The position numbers and the translations under genes are program-made. Source: Thauera sp. 2A1 (GTDB taxonomy: Bacteria; Pseudomonadota; Gammaproteobacteria; Burkholderiales; Rhodocyclaceae). Taken from it: a stretch of 64,000 bases of DNA. Every line of letters begins with the position of its first letter. Position 1 is the first letter of the stretch. Below the pieces are notes generated by a model. That model made no database searches, was not told the DNA's origin, and saw nothing but the letters and a program-made list of their open reading frames with translations. Below are positions 47,266 to 55,397 of the stretch, in pieces. The stretch lies in assembly GCF_009469595.2 (NCBI RefSeq), contig NZ_SSXV01000012.1, positions 62,001 to 126,000 of the forward strand, in the 5' to 3' direction.

Positions 47266-47894
47266 CGGCCGCAACCGGAAACCGCAGCGTGACGCGCCAT
47301 GCGCTGATCCTCGGCAGCTTCTGCCTGGGCTTCGGCGTCGTGCTCGCGCTGACCGAGAGGCTTGCCGCCGCCGACATCGCCGCGCGCGCGACGGAAGACC
47401 GCCTCGCCTCGCTCGCCCAGGTGCTGCCGGCCGCGCTCTACGACAACAACCCGCTGCAGGGCACCCTCGCCGTGCGTGCGGCCGACGGCAACGAAACGAC
47501 GGTGTACCGCGCGCGCAAGGGCGACACCGTGACCGGGCTGGCGTACGAGATCCGCGGCAGCGGCTATGCGGGCGAAATCCGCCTGATGATGGGCGTCGAC
47601 GCCCAGGGCCGGATCCTCGGCGTGCGCGTGCTGGCGCACAAGGAAACGCCGGGCCTGGGCGACAAGATCGAGGTCAAGAAGGGCGACTGGATCACCCGCT
47701 TCACCGGCCTGTCGCTGGACGCGCCACCCGCCGAGCGCTGGAAGGTGCGCAAGGACGGCGGCGATTTCGACCAGTTCACCGGCGCGACGATCACGCCGCG
47801 CGGCGTCGTCGCCGCGGTGCACCGCGGCCTCGCGTTCTTCGCCGCCAACAAGGACAGCCTGCTGACGGCAGCGTCCGGGGAGATGAAGCCATGA
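47262..47894 (+). CDS. rnfG: Rnf complex flavin subunit RnfG
   Basis: RnfG is anchored by one N-terminal helix (about residues 12-32) and has a periplasmic FMN-binding domain. The 210-residue product has GVRVLAHKETPGLGDKIE and the covalent-flavin motif FTGATITPRGVV. It overlaps rnfD and rnfE by four bases at each end. Confidence 0.96.
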   Translation: MTAATGNRSVTRHALILGSFCLGFGVVLALTERLAAADIAARATEDRLASLAQVLPAALYDNNPLQGTLAVRAADGNETTVYRARKGDTVTGLAYEIRGSGYAGEIRLMMGVDAQGRILGVRVLAHKETPGLGDKIEVKKGDWITRFTGLSLDAPPAERWKVRKDGGDFDQFTGATITPRGVVAAVHRGLAFFAANKDSLLTAASGEMKP

Positions 47895-48610
47895 CCGCCA
47901 CCACCACGCCCCTGCCGCAGGTCGCCACGACCGCCCCAGCCGCAGATTACGGGCGCATCGTCCGCGACGGCCTGTGGGACAACAACGGCGTGCTGGCGAT
48001 GCTGCTCGGCATGTGCCCGAGCATGGCGATGACCACCAGCGCCACCAACGGCCTGGGCATGGGGCTGGCGACGGCGGTGGTGATGGCGGCCTCCAGCCTG
48101 CTGGTGGCGGTGTTCCGGCGGCGCATCACGCAGCAGGTGCGCATCCCGGTATACATCCTGATCATCGCCGCGATGGTGACCCTGGTCGACCTGGCGATGA
48201 ACGCCTGGATGCACGAACTGTACAAGGTGCTGGGCCTGTTCATTCCGCTGATCGTGTCCAACTGCCTGCCGCTGGCGCGGCTGGAAGCCTTCGCCGCGAA
48301 GGAGCCGGTGCTGCCGTCGCTGGTGGACGGCATCGCCATGGGGCTCGGCTTCGCCCTCGCGCTGACGGCGATCGGCGCGGTGCGCGAGATCCTCGGCTCG
48401 GGCACGCTGTTCGCCGACGCCTCGCTGCTGCTCGGGCCGTCGTTCCGCTTCATGGAACTGCACCTGCTGCCGGCCAGCAGCAACGTGCTGATGATGATCC
48501 TGCCGCCCGGCGGCTTCCTCGTCACCGGCCTGCTGGTGGTCGGCAAGCGCATGCTGGACCTCAGGGCCGGCAAGGCGATCCGGATGGGTGGCGCGCACAG
48601 CGCAGCGTGA
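47891..48610 (+). CDS. rnfE: Rnf complex membrane subunit RnfE
   Basis: RnfE is the second cysteine-bearing integral subunit paired with RnfA. The 239-residue protein has six hydrophobic helices, the start DGLWDNNGVLAMLLGMCPSM, and the cysteine in IPLIVSNCLPLARLEAFA. It starts inside the rnfG stop (ATGA). Confidence 0.96.
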   Translation: MTATTTPLPQVATTAPAADYGRIVRDGLWDNNGVLAMLLGMCPSMAMTTSATNGLGMGLATAVVMAASSLLVAVFRRRITQQVRIPVYILIIAAMVTLVDLAMNAWMHELYKVLGLFIPLIVSNCLPLARLEAFAAKEPVLPSLVDGIAMGLGFALALTAIGAVREILGSGTLFADASLLLGPSFRFMELHLLPASSNVLMMILPPGGFLVTGLLVVGKRMLDLRAGKAIRMGGAHSAA

Positions 48611-48624
48611 GGGGAGGAACGGCC

Positions 48625-48909
48625 ATGAAGATCTCCATCGCCTACGCCGTGCCCGGCCGCCAGGTGCTGCAGGCGGCCGACGTGCCCGAGGGCACGACGA
48701 TCCGCGGCGCGATCGAAGCCTCGGGCATCCTCGAGCAGTTGCCGGCCTTCTCCTTCGAGCAGCAGAAGGTGGGCATCTTCGGCAAGGTGAAGCCGCTCGA
48801 CACGGTGCTTGCCGCCGGCGACCGCGTCGAGCTCTACCACCCGGTCACCATCGATCCGAAGGCGATCCCGAAGAAGAAGCCGGCGGCGAAGGATGCGGCC
48901 GGCGAGTGA
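48625..48909 (+). CDS. rnfH: RnfH/RatB-family protein
   Basis: RnfH is a small ubiquitin-like-fold protein often at the end of rnf operons; its role is unclear. The 94-residue product has the RnfH core QKVGIFGKVKPLDTVLAAGD then RVELYHPVTIDPK and a Lys-rich tail. A GGGGAGG ribosome site precedes it. It completes the rseC-rnfABCDGEH set. Confidence 0.93.
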   Translation: MKISIAYAVPGRQVLQAADVPEGTTIRGAIEASGILEQLPAFSFEQQKVGIFGKVKPLDTVLAAGDRVELYHPVTIDPKAIPKKKPAAKDAAGE

Positions 48910-48996
48910 GGCACGCCGGCTGAGGGGCACGACGCCAAGGTCGCCACGCCCAGCTTGAGGCTGCCATCGGCCAGGGCTCCGGCGCGCGCCCCGGGT

Positions 48997-50310
48997 TCAG
49001 GCGTGCTGCAGGAACAGCGTACGGATGTCCACCCGCGCCCCCAGTCGCGCTGCCAGCAGGTACAGCCCGCCGATCTTGCGGTGCAGGAACAGCGCATCGA
49101 TCGGCGGCGTGTGCCAGAAGTCGCGGTCGTAGCCCAGGCGCATGCCGGCATCGCGCATGCGTGCGGCCAGCGAAGAGCGCCCGAAGTCGTACGCGCCCTG
49201 CTGGCGCAGCGGCTCGCAGGCCAGCAGGAAGATGTCCAGCACCATGCGCCGGTGATCGGCGCGGATGCCCTGCTGGAAGTAGCCCAGCTCGGCCGCGGCC
49301 GTGTCGAGCGCGGCGAGGTCCTGCCGCATGCCGCCCGCCAGCAGGCGGCGGTAGGCCTCGACGCGGTCCGCCGCATAGATCCGGGTGGCGCCGAAGTCGA
49401 GCAGCGCCAGGCGCCGGGTCGCCGGGTCGTAGCGGTAGTTGGCGAAGTTCGGGTCGGTCTGCACCAGGCGGAAGTCGAAGATCTCGCGGAACAGCAGCGC
49501 GAACAGCAGCGTCATGACGCGGTCGCGCTCCGCCTGCGCGGCGTCGGCCAGCGACTCGATCGCCACGCCGTCGATGAAGCTCATCGCCAGGATGTTGTCG
49601 CGGGTGAGGCCGGCATCGACTTCCGGCAGCACGAACGCCGCACTGTCCGCGAGCAGCCCGCGGTAGCGGGTGAGGTGCGCGCCTTCGCTCAGGTAGTCGG
49701 CCTCCTCGTGCAACTGGCGCTTGGCTTCGTCCAGCAGCGGCGCGATGTCGAGCGACTTCGGCAGCAGGCCGGAGAGGCGCAGCAGCCCGGCGACGTTGTC
49801 CACATCGCTGGAGATGCTCTGGCGTACGCCGGGGTATTGCACCTTGATCGCCAGCCGCGTGCCGGCACGTGTGGTCGCCGCATGCACCTGGCCGATCGAG
49901 GCTGCGGCCAGCGGCGTGAACGAGAAGCGCTCGAACTGTTGCTCCCAACCCGCGCCCCAACTGCCCTCGAGCACGGCGACGAGCTGGCTCATCGGCATCG
50001 GCCGGGCGTCGGCGCGCAGTTGCGCGAGGATGGCTGCGAGTTCCGGCGGGATCAGGTCGCCCGCGTCCATCGACAGCAACTGCCCCACTTTCATTGCTGC
50101 GCCGCGCAACTGGGCGAGCTGGTCGGCCACGCGCCGCGCATTGGCGGGCGTGAGCAGCAGCTCGCCGACGCTCGGCCGCCGGCCCTGGGCGAACTGGCGT
50201 ACGCCTTCGGCGATCATGCCGCCGGCCACGCCCGAGGCCAGGCTGCCCAGCCTCGCCAGCCGCGACAGCCGGCTGCTGGGCACGGCAAAGGCGGCGCCGG
50301 CCGGTTTCAC
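48997..50310 (-). CDS. UbiB/ABC1 (AarF)-family atypical kinase-like protein
   Basis: The 437-residue protein has the family's KxGQ motif (AAMKVGQLLSMD), the Ala-rich P-loop PLAAASIGQVHAA, and the catalytic region TDPNFANYRYD followed by RLALLDFGAT. These proteins act in ubiquinone metabolism or lipid-related ATPase roles. It has a hydrophobic N-terminus but no clear C-terminal membrane helices, unlike E. coli UbiB, so it is probably a paralogue. It overlaps the upstream small membrane-protein gene by four bases. Confidence 0.88.
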   Translation of the reverse strand: MKPAGAAFAVPSSRLSRLARLGSLASGVAGGMIAEGVRQFAQGRRPSVGELLLTPANARRVADQLAQLRGAAMKVGQLLSMDAGDLIPPELAAILAQLRADARPMPMSQLVAVLEGSWGAGWEQQFERFSFTPLAAASIGQVHAATTRAGTRLAIKVQYPGVRQSISSDVDNVAGLLRLSGLLPKSLDIAPLLDEAKRQLHEEADYLSEGAHLTRYRGLLADSAAFVLPEVDAGLTRDNILAMSFIDGVAIESLADAAQAERDRVMTLLFALLFREIFDFRLVQTDPNFANYRYDPATRRLALLDFGATRIYAADRVEAYRRLLAGGMRQDLAALDTAAAELGYFQQGIRADHRRMVLDIFLLACEPLRQQGAYDFGRSSLAARMRDAGMRLGYDRDFWHTPPIDALFLHRKIGGLYLLAARLGARVDIRTLFLQHA

Positions 50311-50660
50311 CGCTGCGCTCCCGGCCCCGGATCCTGCGGCGCATCCGCGTCATCGAGCGGATAGGCGTCGGCAACGTAGGCCGGCCCCTTCATCACCATG
50401 ACGATGAAGGCCGCGATCGCCACCGTGAACACCACCGTCCAGTGCAGCACGAGCAGGCTGATCGAATAGATGTCGACGGTGGTCACCAGCGTTGCCGATG
50501 CCGCACCGCCCATGGTGTCGAACAGCCTCGCCACCAGCGAAGGAAGGCCGAGAAGCAGGCTGCCGACAATCAGGATTCGCGGCAGCAGGCGCAACACCCG
50601 GCGTTCCTCGCCGACAGGCGTGCGTGGGAAGCCCTCAAGCTTGTTGAATGGATAGCTCAT
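50307..50660 (-). CDS. Small membrane protein of unknown function
   Basis: The 117-residue product has two hydrophobic helices (about 28-48 and 68-90, the second VLHWTVVFTVAIAAFIVMVM) and a short acidic tail (DDADAPQDPG). A GGAGGAG ribosome site precedes the ATG. It is coupled to the UbiB-like gene (ATGA overlap) and lies 23 bp after the DUF3429 gene. No family recognised. Confidence 0.8.
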   Translation of the reverse strand: MSYPFNKLEGFPRTPVGEERRVLRLLPRILIVGSLLLGLPSLVARLFDTMGGAASATLVTTVDIYSISLLVLHWTVVFTVAIAAFIVMVMKGPAYVADAYPLDDADAPQDPGPGAQR

Positions 50661-50683
50661 GTCACGCTCCTCCCGAAACCGTG

Positions 50684-51142
50684 TCAGGACATGGAAAAGT
50701 ACCCGCCCAGCAGCAGACAGACCGACGCGACGCTGGTCAGACGCAGGCGCAGCGGCAGGTACCACGCGGGCAAGGTGGCCAAGGCCGCGAGGCGGCGGTC
50801 CTGCCAGTAGTGTGCGACGAAGCCGGCCGCGAGCACCACGGCCGCGAAAAGGGGGGCGGCCAGCAGCGCCGGCCAAGCCACCAGCGCCGGTACGGTGCTC
50901 CACACGAAGCACGTGCCCCGCCGCGCGTCGGTGAGCCCCGGCAGGCACATCGCAAAGCCCCAGTGCAGTGCGCCGACGAAGCTCAGGATCACCGCACCGT
51001 AGGCGACCAGCGCGTCGCCCCAGAGGAGCCCGTGGCGGGAATCGGCAAGGATCGTGATGGCCAGCCCGACGAACGGCAGCAGGCCGCCGTAGCCCAGCCA
51101 GGCGACCTGGCGCGGCAAGGCATCAAGAGTCGCGTTCTTCAT
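50684..51142 (-). CDS. DUF3429 membrane protein
   Basis: The 152-residue protein has five predicted transmembrane helices and the DUF3429 pattern YGGLLPFVGLAI, YGAVILSFVGALHWGFAM and AGFVAHYWQDRR. Function unknown. It follows the SDR gene after 9 bp and probably shares its transcript. Confidence 0.88.
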   Translation of the reverse strand: MKNATLDALPRQVAWLGYGGLLPFVGLAITILADSRHGLLWGDALVAYGAVILSFVGALHWGFAMCLPGLTDARRGTCFVWSTVPALVAWPALLAAPLFAAVVLAAGFVAHYWQDRRLAALATLPAWYLPLRLRLTSVASVCLLLGGYFSMS

Positions 51143-51151
51143 CGCCGGGCC

Positions 51152-51895
51152 TCACTTCATCACGAGAGGCCGCACGGTGGAGAAGCCGCCATCGACCGCC
51201 CACACCTGCCCTGTCACGCGCGCCGCGTGTGGCGACAGCAGCCACGCCATCAGCTCGGCCAGTTCCGCCGGATCGCCGATGCCGGGCAGCGGGTACTGGC
51301 GCGCCGCACCTTCGCGCGCCGCCGGACTGGCGATGATGCCGGCGGTAGCCGGTGTCTCCATGATGCCGGGCGCGACCGCATTGACGCGGATGCCCGCGCC
51401 GGCGTGGCTCGCCGCCGCGCCGCGCACCAAGCCCTCGACGCCGGCCTTGGCTGCGGCGATGGCCTCGTGGTTGGGCGTGCCGATGCGGGCGGCGATCGAC
51501 GACACCAGCACCGCCGCGCCGGGCAGGCGCGCCTCGCGCAGGCTGCCGACGAAGCCGGCCAGGGTGTGGAAGGCGCTCACCAGGTTGGCACGCAGGCAGT
51601 CGTCGAAGTCGGCCTCGCTCATGCGGTGCATCGCGCCCAGCCGGATGTTGCCGACGCAGTGTGCCAGCGCCGTGGGCTGCATCCCGCGCGCGGCTGCCTG
51701 CTCGAAGAGGTGGCGCACCCCCTCAGGCGTGGCGCAATCGGCCTCGACCTGCAGGTGCGCATCACCGAAGGCGGCATGCAGGCGCGCCGCGTCGCGGCTC
51801 ACGACAATCGCCTTCCATCTGTCAGCATCGAGCCGCTTGACCAGCGCCTGCCCCAGGCCACCCGCTGCGCCGGTCACCAGTGCAATCTTGTCCAC
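51152..51895 (-). CDS. Short-chain dehydrogenase/reductase with atypical active site
   Basis: The 247-residue SDR has the NAD(P)-binding TGAAGGLGQ and the serine motif VLVSSIAARIG. The catalytic YxxxK is not conventional: the region reads PNHEAIAAAKAGVEGLVRG, with Ile where Tyr should be. A C-terminal AVDGGFSTVRP follows the usual SDR pattern. The GTG start (VDKIALVTG) was preferred over a longer frame. It may act on an unusual substrate, or be non-catalytic. It is first in a minus-strand group with the DUF3429, small membrane and UbiB-like genes. Confidence 0.85.
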   Translation of the reverse strand: MDKIALVTGAAGGLGQALVKRLDADRWKAIVVSRDAARLHAAFGDAHLQVEADCATPEGVRHLFEQAAARGMQPTALAHCVGNIRLGAMHRMSEADFDDCLRANLVSAFHTLAGFVGSLREARLPGAAVLVSSIAARIGTPNHEAIAAAKAGVEGLVRGAAASHAGAGIRVNAVAPGIMETPATAGIIASPAAREGAARQYPLPGIGDPAELAELMAWLLSPHAARVTGQVWAVDGGFSTVRPLVMK

Positions 51896-51986
51896 GCCGC
51901 CTGCTCCTTCGCGCACCGCGCAATTGTCTTCGACAATCCGGAGAAGGTTGACAATGGAAGTGCGTATCTACCGGATCTACAACCGG

Positions 51987-52015
51987 AGACTAGGCAAAAT
52001 TATCAATTTTGTCCA
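51987..52015 (-). promoter_or_regulatory. Promoter with palindromic operator upstream of the SDR gene
   Basis: On the minus strand TGGACA (52015-52010) and TAGTCT (51992-51987) are spaced by 17 bp. A perfect 7-bp palindrome CAAAATT/AATTTTG (51995-52011) fills the spacer. A second palindrome, ATTGTC-TTC-GACAAT, lies in the leader at 51923-51937. Both fit repressor binding. Confidence 0.55.
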
Positions 52016-52048
52016 GGACAAATAAGGCTTCCCGTAAGAATCGGCGCT

Positions 52049-52072
52049 CATCGCCTGCGGCTGCAGGCGATG
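52049..52072 (-). terminator. Strong hairpin directly after pxpA
   Basis: CATCGCCTGC / GCAGGCGATG form a perfect 10-bp stem with a 4-nt loop, one base after the pxpA stop. There is no T run on the minus strand, so it may stabilise the 3' end or aid Rho-type termination. Confidence 0.6.
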
Positions 52073-52073
52073 T

Positions 52074-52844
52074 TCAGCGCTGCAGGACTTCCGGCAGGGT
52101 GAGCACCGACCAGCCCCGCGCTTCCAGCGCCTCGCGCAGATGCCGCGCGCTCTCAACCGCGCCAAGGTTGTCGCCGTGCACGCAGATGCTTTCCATCCGC
52201 GCCGGCAGCACCTTGCCGCTCTGCGACACCAGGCCGCCGGCGTCGAGCATGCGCAGCACGTGGGCGACGACTTCGTCGTGGTCGTGCAGCACCGCTCCGG
52301 GCTGGCCGCGCGGCGCGAGCATGCCCTGGTCGGTGTAGGCGCGGTCGGCGAAGATCTCGCCCGCCACCGGCAGGCCGGCGCGTTCGCCGGCGCGGTGCAG
52401 TTCGGACAGCACCGGCGCGAGCAGGATCAATTCGCGATCGACCGCGCGCACCGCGCGCGCCACCGCGTCGGCCAGCACCGCATCCTCGCAGGCCTGGTTG
52501 TTGAGCGCGCCGTGCGGCTTCACATGGGTGACGCGCCCGCCTTCGGCCGCGGCCATGCCCATCAGGGCACCCACCTGGTAGATCACCATGGCTTCCAGGT
52601 CCGCCGGCGCGAGCTTCATCGGCCGCCGGCCGAAGCCCTGGAGGTCGGGGTAGGCCGGATGGGCGCCGAGGCTGACGCCGGCCGCCTGTGCAGTGCGCAC
52701 CGTGTGGCGCATCACCAGCGGGTCGCCGGCATGGAAGCCGCAGGCAACGTTGGCCGAGCGCACCACCTGCAGCAAGGCTTCGTCCTCGCCCATCTTCCAG
52801 GCGCCGAAGGATTCGCCGAGGTCGGCGTTGAGGTTGATCTTCAT
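52074..52844 (-). CDS. pxpA: 5-oxoprolinase subunit PxpA (LamB/YcsF family)
   Basis: PxpA works with PxpB and PxpC to hydrolyse 5-oxoproline to glutamate with ATP. The 256-residue protein has the family start MKINLNADLGESFGAWKMG, the metal/substrate block ANVACGFHAGDPLVM, and VKPHGALNNQ and ICVHGDNLGAVE. It overlaps pxpC by four bases and ends the pxpB-pxpC-pxpA operon. Confidence 0.96.
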   Translation of the reverse strand: MKINLNADLGESFGAWKMGEDEALLQVVRSANVACGFHAGDPLVMRHTVRTAQAAGVSLGAHPAYPDLQGFGRRPMKLAPADLEAMVIYQVGALMGMAAAEGGRVTHVKPHGALNNQACEDAVLADAVARAVRAVDRELILLAPVLSELHRAGERAGLPVAGEIFADRAYTDQGMLAPRGQPGAVLHDHDEVVAHVLRMLDAGGLVSQSGKVLPARMESICVHGDNLGAVESARHLREALEARGWSVLTLPEVLQR

Positions 52845-53920
52845 GGGTTCGAGCTCCGTTCGTTGCAAGCGTGATCGGATGGCAGCGGGCGATAGTCGGC
52901 CGCCAGCGCGTGCACGACGCCACCGACCAGGTTGGCGCTGTACAGCACGGCGACATCGATGCCGTCGGGCAGCAGCGGACGGATCGCGCCGATCAGCGCG
53001 CGCGTCTCGCCTTCCTGGGCGCGGGCGATGGTGGCGCCCTCGTCCGCCGTCACCGTGGCAAAGCGCAAGGCCTGGCCCGGGCGCAGTGCGGCCAGGCGGC
53101 CGAGGTCGGCGCTGATCACGGTGGCGATCTTGGGATAGCCGCCGGCGGTCTGCGCGTCGGCCAGCAGCACGATGGGCTGACCGTTGCCCGGCACCTGGAT
53201 CGAGCCCGGCACGGTGGCGTCGGACACGATCTCCGCCGCGCCGCGATGCGCCAGGCGCGGGCCTTCCAGGCGCACGCCCATGCGGTCGGCCTCGGCGGTG
53301 ACGCGGTATTCGGCTGCGGTCAGGGTCTGCAGCGCGTCGTCGGTGAAATGCCCGGCCTGCGGGCCGGGCACGATGCGGATCGGGCCGGCGTCGGCCAGCG
53401 GCGGCTGCGGCAGGGCGCGGTCGACGCCGTCGCCGGCACCGGCCGGCAGCCGCATGCCTGCGGCCAGCGCCTTGCCGCCCAGCCCGCCGAGGCCGGCACG
53501 CACATACGTCGCGGCGCTGCCCATCACCGCGGGCAGCGCCAGGTCCGCCACCGCGACCACCGCGATGCGCCCGCTGAGCATCCGCCGGATGCGCAGGCTC
53601 TCGCCTTCGGCCAGCGTCACCGAGCGCCACGACGGCAGGTTGCGGCGACCGTCACGGCCCTCGACTTCGACACTGGCGTCGCCCGCCACCGCCACCCGGA
53701 CCGCGCCGCCGCGCGCCGCCACCTGGAGGCCGCCGTCGAAGCATTCGATCACCGGCGCGCCCTCGGCGTTGCCCGCCAGCGCGTTGGCGATGCGCATCAG
53801 GCGAGAGTCGAGCGCACCCGCCCAGGGCACGCCGATGCGCCGGTGGCCGCGCCGACCGCCGTCCTGCACCGAAGCATACGCCCCCGCGGCGAGGATCTCG
53901 AGTTCGGCCTTCGTGTTCAT
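52841..53920 (-). CDS. pxpC: 5-oxoprolinase subunit PxpC (biotin-dependent carboxylase-like)
   Basis: The 359-residue protein belongs to the KipA/allophanate-hydrolase-subunit-2 family. It has AYASVQDGGRRGHRRIGVPW at the start, then IRIVPGPQAGHFTDDAL and the conserved QVPGNGQPIVLLADAQTAGG. The start MNTKAELE overlaps the pxpB stop (ATGA). Confidence 0.95.
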   Translation of the reverse strand: MNTKAELEILAAGAYASVQDGGRRGHRRIGVPWAGALDSRLMRIANALAGNAEGAPVIECFDGGLQVAARGGAVRVAVAGDASVEVEGRDGRRNLPSWRSVTLAEGESLRIRRMLSGRIAVVAVADLALPAVMGSAATYVRAGLGGLGGKALAAGMRLPAGAGDGVDRALPQPPLADAGPIRIVPGPQAGHFTDDALQTLTAAEYRVTAEADRMGVRLEGPRLAHRGAAEIVSDATVPGSIQVPGNGQPIVLLADAQTAGGYPKIATVISADLGRLAALRPGQALRFATVTADEGATIARAQEGETRALIGAIRPLLPDGIDVAVLYSANLVGGVVHALAADYRPLPSDHACNERSSNP

Positions 53921-54687
53921 GCGCCCTCCTGCGCAGCGGTCACGCGCTTCGCGTCCGCATCGAGCCAGATGAACGGGTCGATCTCGCCGCTGTTCAGGCC
54001 GGCCTCGATGGCGCGATATTCGTCGGCGCCGACCGGCACGAAGCGCACGCGGTCGCCTGCCGCCAGCAGCGAAGGTGAATCGCGCCGGGCGTCGAACAGC
54101 GGCACCGGGCAGCGGCCCAGCAGATGCCAGCCGCCGGGGCTTTCCCAAGGGTAGATCGCCGTCAGGCCGGTGGCGATCGCCACGCTGCCCGGCGGCACGC
54201 GCACGCGCGGCTCGGCGCGACGCGGCAGGCGCAGCTTCCGGGGCAGGTCGCCCATGAACGGGAAGCCCGGCAGGAAGCCCAGCATGTAGACGAGATAGTC
54301 GGTGCCGGCGTGCAGCGCGACCACTTCGGCCTCGGTGATGCCCAGCGTGCGCGCCACCTCGGCCAGGTCGGGCGCAGCCTCGCCCTCGTAGCACACCGGC
54401 AGGCGCCACTGCCGGCCGGGCGCCGGCGCGCCCCGTCCGGCCGCGTCCAGCAGCGGCCGCAGCTCGGCCACCAGGGCCTCGCGACCGGTGGCGAGCGGAT
54501 CGTAGAACAGGGTCAGCGAGCGGAAGGTGGGCATGGTCTCGATCAGGCCCGCCAGCCCGCCCTCGGCCTGGCGGCGCGCAATGGCGGCATCGAGCGCATT
54601 GACCGCGGCCAGCAGGCTGGGGTCGATCGCATCGCCGAACTCGATGGTCAATGCCGCATCACCGGCATCCAGGATGGAAACGCTCAC
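53917..54687 (-). CDS. pxpB: 5-oxoprolinase subunit PxpB (KipI family)
   Basis: The 256-residue protein is allophanate-hydrolase subunit 1/KipI-like. It has FGDAIDPSLLAAVNALDAAI near the start, YMLGFLPGFPFMGDLP, and the conserved GGWHLLGRCPVPLFD. It is first in the pxpBCA operon and follows the MarR-type regulator after 18 bp, so it is probably co-transcribed with it. Confidence 0.95.
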   Translation of the reverse strand: MSVSILDAGDAALTIEFGDAIDPSLLAAVNALDAAIARRQAEGGLAGLIETMPTFRSLTLFYDPLATGREALVAELRPLLDAAGRGAPAPGRQWRLPVCYEGEAAPDLAEVARTLGITEAEVVALHAGTDYLVYMLGFLPGFPFMGDLPRKLRLPRRAEPRVRVPPGSVAIATGLTAIYPWESPGGWHLLGRCPVPLFDARRDSPSLLAAGDRVRFVPVGADEYRAIEAGLNSGEIDPFIWLDADAKRVTAAQEGA

Positions 54688-54705
54688 CGGCGCTCTCCTT
54701 AGGTT

Positions 54706-55221
54706 TCAGAGGGATGAAGTGGAGGCCGCGCGCGCAGCCTGGTCGTAGCGGCCCGACAGCGTACGCAGAAGGCGCGCCAGTTCGCCGATCTGGGCGTTGT
54801 CCTCGGCGCTACCGGTGAACCCGGGCATCAGGCAGGCGTCGCGGACGTCACGGTAGGCGAGGCAGATCTCGCGGCCCTTGTCGGTGACCGAGAAGAACGC
54901 TTCCTTGCCCTGCTTGGCGCTCTTCACCAGGCCGAGGCCGGCGAGCTTGCGCAGCGAATAGGAGACGACGTGGGTGTCTTCCACGTTGAGCACGAAGCAG
55001 ATGTCGGCCAGGCGCTTCTCGGTGTCGCGATGCGCGACGTGGTGCAGCACCAGCACGTCGGTGGGCGTCATGTCCTTCACGCCAGCGGCGCTCATGCAGC
55101 GGATCATCCAGCGCGCAAAGGCGTGCCAGGCGATGATCAGGCCGAACTCGAACTCGGACAATTCCGGCGACTTCGGCGACACCAGGTGCTCCGAAGAAAC
55201 GATGCGGGTGCTGTCGACCAT
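54706..55221 (-). CDS. MarR-type winged-helix regulator
   Basis: The 171-residue protein has a winged-helix core: MTPTDVLVLHHVAHRDTEKR, ICFVLNVEDTHVVSYSLRKL as recognition helix, and the wing VKSAKQGKEAFFSVTDKG. It belongs to the COG4742/MarR-like group. It lies between the pxpBCA genes and a divergent TRAP transporter and very likely controls both through the site at 55255-55276. Confidence 0.88.
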   Translation of the reverse strand: MVDSTRIVSSEHLVSPKSPELSEFEFGLIIAWHAFARWMIRCMSAAGVKDMTPTDVLVLHHVAHRDTEKRLADICFVLNVEDTHVVSYSLRKLAGLGLVKSAKQGKEAFFSVTDKGREICLAYRDVRDACLMPGFTGSAEDNAQIGELARLLRTLSGRYDQAARAASTSSL

Positions 55222-55254
55222 GAGGCCTCCTTTTGACTGTGTCGATGTTTTGAA

Positions 55255-55315
55255 GATGTTTTTTCTAAAAAACGTCTACGTTTTGTTGACAAGATACCCA
55301 TAAAATCTCTATCGT
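55255..55315 (+). promoter_or_regulatory. Divergent control region: near-palindromic operator and TRAP promoter
   Basis: An imperfect palindrome GATGTTTTTT / AAAAAACGTC (55255-55276) in an AT-rich patch lies just upstream of TTGACA (55286-55291). TATCGT (55310-55315) follows after 18 bp. This position suits control of the TRAP genes by the divergently encoded MarR-type protein. Confidence 0.65.
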
Positions 55316-55397
55316 GCAATAACGGTGACTTATGGATTGCAGTCCGTCGCCAGCCACTCCGCGTTTCTTCCCGTCCTCCACTTCAGGAGCCCACCTC

